Assembly (NCBI GenBank): GCA_016937695.1
Contig: JAFGWC010000088.1
Span: 1-47,930, forward strand
DNA: 47,930 bases
From: Bacteroidales bacterium
GTDB taxonomy: Bacteria > Bacteroidota > Bacteroidia > Bacteroidales > NBLH01
Direction: 5' to 3'
Both the position numbers and the translations under genes were made by a program. Of this stretch, positions 44,407 to 47,930 are shown in pieces; the first letter of the stretch is position 1; each line of letters begins with the position of its first letter. The notes under the pieces were generated by a model. The model was not told the DNA's origin and ran no database searches. It was given only the letters and a program-made list of their open reading frames with translations.

Positions 44407-46362
44407 TTATCTTATTATCCAGTCTTGCCATGTATCTCTGATTGCTATACTTACATTTGCTTGAGGTACTTGTTCCATACCTTCTAATTTTGCTTTTTCT
44501 GTAACATTATCTTTTACAGAATTGGAAAGTTTATAATAATCAATATTTCCATTTGTTTCATTTAAAAGTTTAAGAAAATAGTAAGTAAACAAACCATGTC
44601 TTTTTTCTTTGTAATAATTGGCTGTATATTTTTCGCTAACTGCATTAAAAACAACAGTGTTTCCAGATATAACTTCTTTCCTAGGATTTATTTTTTTTGC
44701 TGATGGGCCTCTTAAGCCCATAATTCTTCCACCATTATTAAATGAGGCATCAAAAATGACCAAACTTTTGCTAGAACGACTTTCCCATATTTTTTTATAT
44801 AAAAATTCTAATGAAATTGCATCACCCAGTTTTTCTGGAGGAATATCAATAGGCATTATATAAGGCGCATTAGTTATAGTATCTGATAATCCTTGACCGG
44901 CATAATAAAATATTAATTCAGATTTATTTTTAATTTTACCAATTTGGTCAGATAAAGTAAGAATGCTTTCATAAATTTCTTTTTTTGTGCCATCAAGTAT
45001 CATTATTATATTTTCTTCTTTAACGCCAAGTATGTTCAAAGCATATTTCTTAAAAACCAAAGCATCGTTTCTTGCATAAGGAACATTGAAATTTTTACTT
45101 AGCCCTGTTATTTCATTTGCATATCCTTCATTTCCAATTATTAGCGCATATTTGTTATTTTGTTTATTATTTAATGCTTTAGGATTGTCAATATCAGAAT
45201 TTAATTCACTTTCAAAAACTGTTTCTCTATATTTAAATTTTTGAGTAGGAACAACTATATTAAAAGGTTTTACAGGATTATTTTTATCTGCACTTATACT
45301 AATTTTGAATTTTACTTCATCTGATAAAAGATCTTTATTTGCTTTAATTGGTATTTTAACTATTCTGCTTGAATTAACAGGAATTCGGTTAATTAAAACT
45401 TTATTTGGAAGTTCAATATTATCTATCGAGTCCAAAGATTCAATTTGAGCATAAAAATCTACTGCAGCTGCAGGACCGTAATTAAATAATTCAAATTCAA
45501 CGAAACCTTTTTCAAATGCATCTAAATTAAAGTTTTCATCAAGATCAGCATATTTTTCTGAATTTTCTAATACTTGTAAATTTGTTAGTCTTGTATTAAC
45601 AAAGGTTTTACTGCTTAGGGCAGATGCAATTTTAAGGCTTGGATTATTTGGGGTTTCTTTTATTTGATAATTTTTTAATCTGTTTCTTTTAATTTGCCTT
45701 GTGCGTTTTGTTAGGCCAATATAATCTGCAATCCAAACTGCACCTGCAGCTGCAATAAATACATAAGAAAGATTTTTAGACATTACTGCCTTGTCAAAAT
45801 ACGTGTTTTTGTCTGTTATAGTGCTAGAATTTAGATAGTTACTGTAGTTCGAAAATGAGTTGTAATACATTCCAACAGAAGCTCCAACTAATGAATATCC
45901 AACTAGTCCATATATCCAATAAGGTTTTTTTTGTCTTATTTGATAATCACCCCAACCAGGATATACTGTAGAAAGAACAAATGGATTGTCAAGATAAAAC
46001 CTGTTTTCAACCGTTGCAGATATTTTTATTTTTATTGAATCTACAATTTCAATTTCATCATTGAAAATATCCCAAATTACAACTTTGTTTTCTCCGCCTT
46101 CAATTGATTTATTAACATCACCTTTCCATGTTTTTGCAAATATTGTATCATTTTTAGAATCAAATACATCAATCCATATTCTTATTTTATCATTTGATTT
46201 TGAATTGTTTATGTTATATTTTATAATTAAATTTCCATTATTATATTTAATATCATTAATTTCTAATTTAATGTGTGACTTAAATTGGCTAACAGAAATA
46301 TTGTAAAATAAGATATTTATAATCGATAATATAATATATTTTTTAATGTTCTTTTTCGACAT
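44407..46362 (-). CDS. Exported caspase-fold protein lacking both catalytic residues
   Basis: The ATG at 46362 is chosen over the TTG at 46368, giving 651 residues. A signal peptide (about 1-26, ends SVSQ) is followed by a beta-sandwich-like region, two TM-like helices (about 145-165 and 195-215), and a beta-rich middle (about 250-385). The C14/CHAT-type caspase fold begins at KYALIIGNEGYAN (about 400). The catalytic His motif, normally YYAGHG, reads FYYAGQGLSD (Gln490). The Cys motif, normally DACFSG, reads FDASFNNGGR (Ser540). Both members of the dyad are therefore replaced, and the protein is predicted to be a non-peptidase, perhaps a binding or scaffold form. It sits 17 bases downstream of a lipoprotein gene. 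Confidence 0.85.
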   Translation of the reverse strand: MSKKNIKKYIILSIINILFYNISVSQFKSHIKLEINDIKYNNGNLIIKYNINNSKSNDKIRIWIDVFDSKNDTIFAKTWKGDVNKSIEGGENKVVIWDIFNDEIEIVDSIKIKISATVENRFYLDNPFVLSTVYPGWGDYQIRQKKPYWIYGLVGYSLVGASVGMYYNSFSNYSNYLNSSTITDKNTYFDKAVMSKNLSYVFIAAAGAVWIADYIGLTKRTRQIKRNRLKNYQIKETPNNPSLKIASALSSKTFVNTRLTNLQVLENSEKYADLDENFNLDAFEKGFVEFELFNYGPAAAVDFYAQIESLDSIDNIELPNKVLINRIPVNSSRIVKIPIKANKDLLSDEVKFKISISADKNNPVKPFNIVVPTQKFKYRETVFESELNSDIDNPKALNNKQNNKYALIIGNEGYANEITGLSKNFNVPYARNDALVFKKYALNILGVKEENIIMILDGTKKEIYESILTLSDQIGKIKNKSELIFYYAGQGLSDTITNAPYIMPIDIPPEKLGDAISLEFLYKKIWESRSSKSLVIFDASFNNGGRIMGLRGPSAKKINPRKEVISGNTVVFNAVSEKYTANYYKEKRHGLFTYYFLKLLNETNGNIDYYKLSNSVKDNVTEKAKLEGMEQVPQANVSIAIRDTWQDWIIR

Positions 46363-46379
46363 CTTCAAAATTTTTGTAC

Positions 46380-47366
46380 TTAAGGGTTTATGATAAAACT
46401 TTTTACTTCGCCATAATAAACTTTTGAACCATCTATTGCATAGGCTCTTGTATAATATGGTATGTCAGGTAATAATCCTGTTAATTCACTTGTAAATGAT
46501 ATTAACTGATTTACTGAACCTAATGATGTTTTTGATACTCTTTCATCAGAAATATTAGGGTAAGAAGTTGTTGCCGACCAGCAATGTCCATGATCTTGAA
46601 TTGTACTAGCTCCTAAACTTATTATACTACCGTAAGCTGTAGCAGAAGAATTATCATTAATCGCAACAATTCCTGTAGTCACACTGATTTCTGAATCAAA
46701 AGTTATTGTATTAGAGTAAATTATTCTTCCTTCTGATTTTAAATAAGCTCTAATATAATAATGCCCTAGATTTAAGTTTACTATTTTACTCGTAAAAGTA
46801 TTGTCATTTATTAATGGCCCATAAGAGCTAACATTACTTTCAAATGTAGGATTCTCATGTGTTGCCCAGCAATGGCCGTGATCTGTAAAATTGAGAGAGC
46901 CTACTCCTTCCACTGTTGATGTAATATTGATTTTTGATTCATTTATTCTTTCATATTCATATGTCCAAAAGTTCAAGTCTTCAGCCGAAACTTTAAAGGT
47001 TAAGATATCGCCATAAACATAATCTTTACCATCAAAGATATAACTTCTTATATAGTGCGTTGTATCTGCAATTATATTATATAAAACGCTTGTAAATTCG
47101 CCTTTTTCATTTATTTGCCCTAAATCTGTTTTATTGTCTTCAATTGAAGGCTCGTGCCCAATTGACCAACAATGTCCATGATTTATGATGTTTTTTGAGC
47201 CTATATCAAGAATAGTTCCTTTTGCGATTACGCTTGTTTTATTAATTTCTATTTCACCTGTTTGAGTATCCATTACTCTTACTAAATCAAATTTTTCACA
47301 CGAATTAAATATTAACATTATCGTTGAAATAGAAACTAATAAATATATTTTAAAATGATTTATCAT
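46380..47366 (-). CDS. Lipoprotein with three GHCW repeats
   Basis: The ATG at 47366 is preferred to the TTG at 47387 because it directly precedes a lipoprotein signal (MINHFKIYLLVSISTIMLIF, lipobox FNSC). About 328 residues. Three related repeats of about 90 residues follow, each with an NHGHCWS or DHGHCWA/S core, a Fn3-like F-T-S strand, and a Y-x-R-[AS]-Y strand before a Y-x-x-x-x-x-F close. Bacteroidetes have many such surface proteins with Fn3-like 'GHCW' modules; a ligand is not known. It leads a two-gene unit with the pseudo-caspase. Confidence 0.75.
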   Translation of the reverse strand: MINHFKIYLLVSISTIMLIFNSCEKFDLVRVMDTQTGEIEINKTSVIAKGTILDIGSKNIINHGHCWSIGHEPSIEDNKTDLGQINEKGEFTSVLYNIIADTTHYIRSYIFDGKDYVYGDILTFKVSAEDLNFWTYEYERINESKINITSTVEGVGSLNFTDHGHCWATHENPTFESNVSSYGPLINDNTFTSKIVNLNLGHYYIRAYLKSEGRIIYSNTITFDSEISVTTGIVAINDNSSATAYGSIISLGASTIQDHGHCWSATTSYPNISDERVSKTSLGSVNQLISFTSELTGLLPDIPYYTRAYAIDGSKVYYGEVKSFIINP

Positions 47367-47430
47367 ATTATTTTTATTGATAATCAATTATTTTTTATAA
47401 AACTTAATTTATTTATTATGTAATTAATTG

Positions 47431-47930
47431 TTAATCAAGTCTTTTCCAAATATAAGTCAATAAATCTGTATCATACAAATAACAATATATGTGATGATCT
47501 GTTCCAATATAAATATCACCTTCGCTTGGCGAAATTGGTTCTGAAGTTGGCGTAAGATGTAAAATATCGTTGATATTTACTGTACCATCTATTGTTGCGC
47601 CATTGTGTATTGTTGTTGTGCCACTAATGTCAATATCGCCGTTTATATCAGCATTTACATTTACACTAAAGTCAGCTCCTAAATTTAAAATATCTGTATC
47701 ACTTGATATTCCAATGTCAAATCCAGAGAATTGTATTGTTTCAATTCCAACAAACCCACTGGTTGAATTTATAGTTAAAGATGTTGCTCCTGAATGTGTT
47801 ATTGATTGTATATTATTCGATAAAGTAATATTATCACTTGCAGAAAGGGAAGTAAAAGCACCTGAATTAGCAGTATTGTTCCCAATAGCTTCAGGTTCAG
47901 ACCAATCGATATAAGCAGGTTCAATATCCG
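47431..47930 (-). CDS. Fibre-like repetitive protein, C-terminal part (cut at window edge)
   Basis: A leftward open frame runs from the right edge to a stop at 47431-47433, giving the last 166 codons. It has beta-helix or fibre-like text: EPEAIGNNTANSGAFTSLSA, SDNITLSNNIQSITHSG, SVNVNADINGDIDISGTTTI, and a compact end with GDIYIGTDHHIYCYLYD. The 'IGNNTANSGAFTSLSA' form is common in tail-fibre and surface-fibre proteins. The N terminus is off the window. No prophage genes are visible beside it, so a phage origin is not claimed. Confidence 0.6.
   Translation of the reverse strand, partial: DIEPAYIDWSEPEAIGNNTANSGAFTSLSASDNITLSNNIQSITHSGATSLTINSTSGFVGIETIQFSGFDIGISSDTDILNLGADFSVNVNADINGDIDISGTTTIHNGATIDGTVNINDILHLTPTSEPISPSEGDIYIGTDHHIYCYLYDTDLLTYIWKRLD

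Noticed and set aside
47570-47914. Rightward 114-residue open frame near the right edge
   Set aside because: The opposite strand gives a coherent fibre-like protein ending at 47431, so this is its shadow.

Overview
The window comes from a low-GC, anaerobic, fermentative member of the Bacteroidetes (Bacteroidota), probably near the Bacteroidales/Marinilabiliales. Support for this: the order rpmB-rpmG-DUF4295-ftsY-rimO, promoters of the TTG-N(18-21)-TAnnTTTG type, a type IX secretion (T9SS) sorting domain, PD40/OmpA-type envelope proteins, Reg_prop/Y_Y_Y sensors, and very A+T-rich spacers. Genus-level placement is not possible by eye. No rRNA, tRNA, CRISPR array or complete insertion sequence was recognised.

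Layout. (1) 277-2334: ADP-forming acyl-CoA synthetase. (2) 2467-11611: Rnf ion-pumping ferredoxin:NAD oxidoreductase operon, read leftward as rseC-like, rnfB, C, D, G, E, then a foreign-looking 3.4-kb block, then rnfA. The block holds a secreted subtilase whose T9SS sorting domain is frameshifted off, a small outer-membrane barrel protein broken at an A7 run, and a 166-bp element with 23-bp perfect terminal inverted repeats. (3) 12049-20849: rightward run of four envelope/signalling genes (SPOR-like, PD40-OmpA, unknown exported protein, and a Reg_prop/Y_Y_Y receptor ending in a SpoIIE-type phosphatase). (4) 21422-22644: DUF5063 protein and a 3'-5' exonuclease. (5) 22741-25965: polyamine operon with arginine decarboxylase, agmatinase and a deoxyhypusine-synthase-like protein that lacks the catalytic lysine. 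(6) 26416-27786: DUF309 protein and a leaderless BtuF-like protein. (7) 27857-33435: acid-production cluster pta, 3-hydroxyacyl-CoA dehydrogenase-like, ackA, ptb, buk. (8) 34048-37749: TSUP permease, DUF3592-like membrane protein, CLC chloride carrier with CBS domains. (9) 37786-40836: rimO, ftsY, DUF4295, rpmG, rpmB. (10) 41140-44395: membrane GAF/PAS protein without an output domain, and a methyltransferase. (11) 44407-47930: lipoprotein with three GHCW repeats, an exported pseudo-caspase, and the C-terminal part of a fibre-like protein cut by the window edge.

How it fits together. Acyl-CoAs from fermentation can be cashed in for ATP through Pta-AckA, Ptb-Buk or the ADP-forming synthetase, and Rnf couples reduced ferredoxin to NAD and an ion gradient. 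These modules describe a consistent anaerobic energy metabolism. The most unusual points are the split rnf operon with its two frameshifted exported genes and nearby inverted-repeat element, the exported caspase-fold protein that has lost both catalytic residues, and the lysine-less deoxyhypusine-synthase homologue in a polyamine operon.
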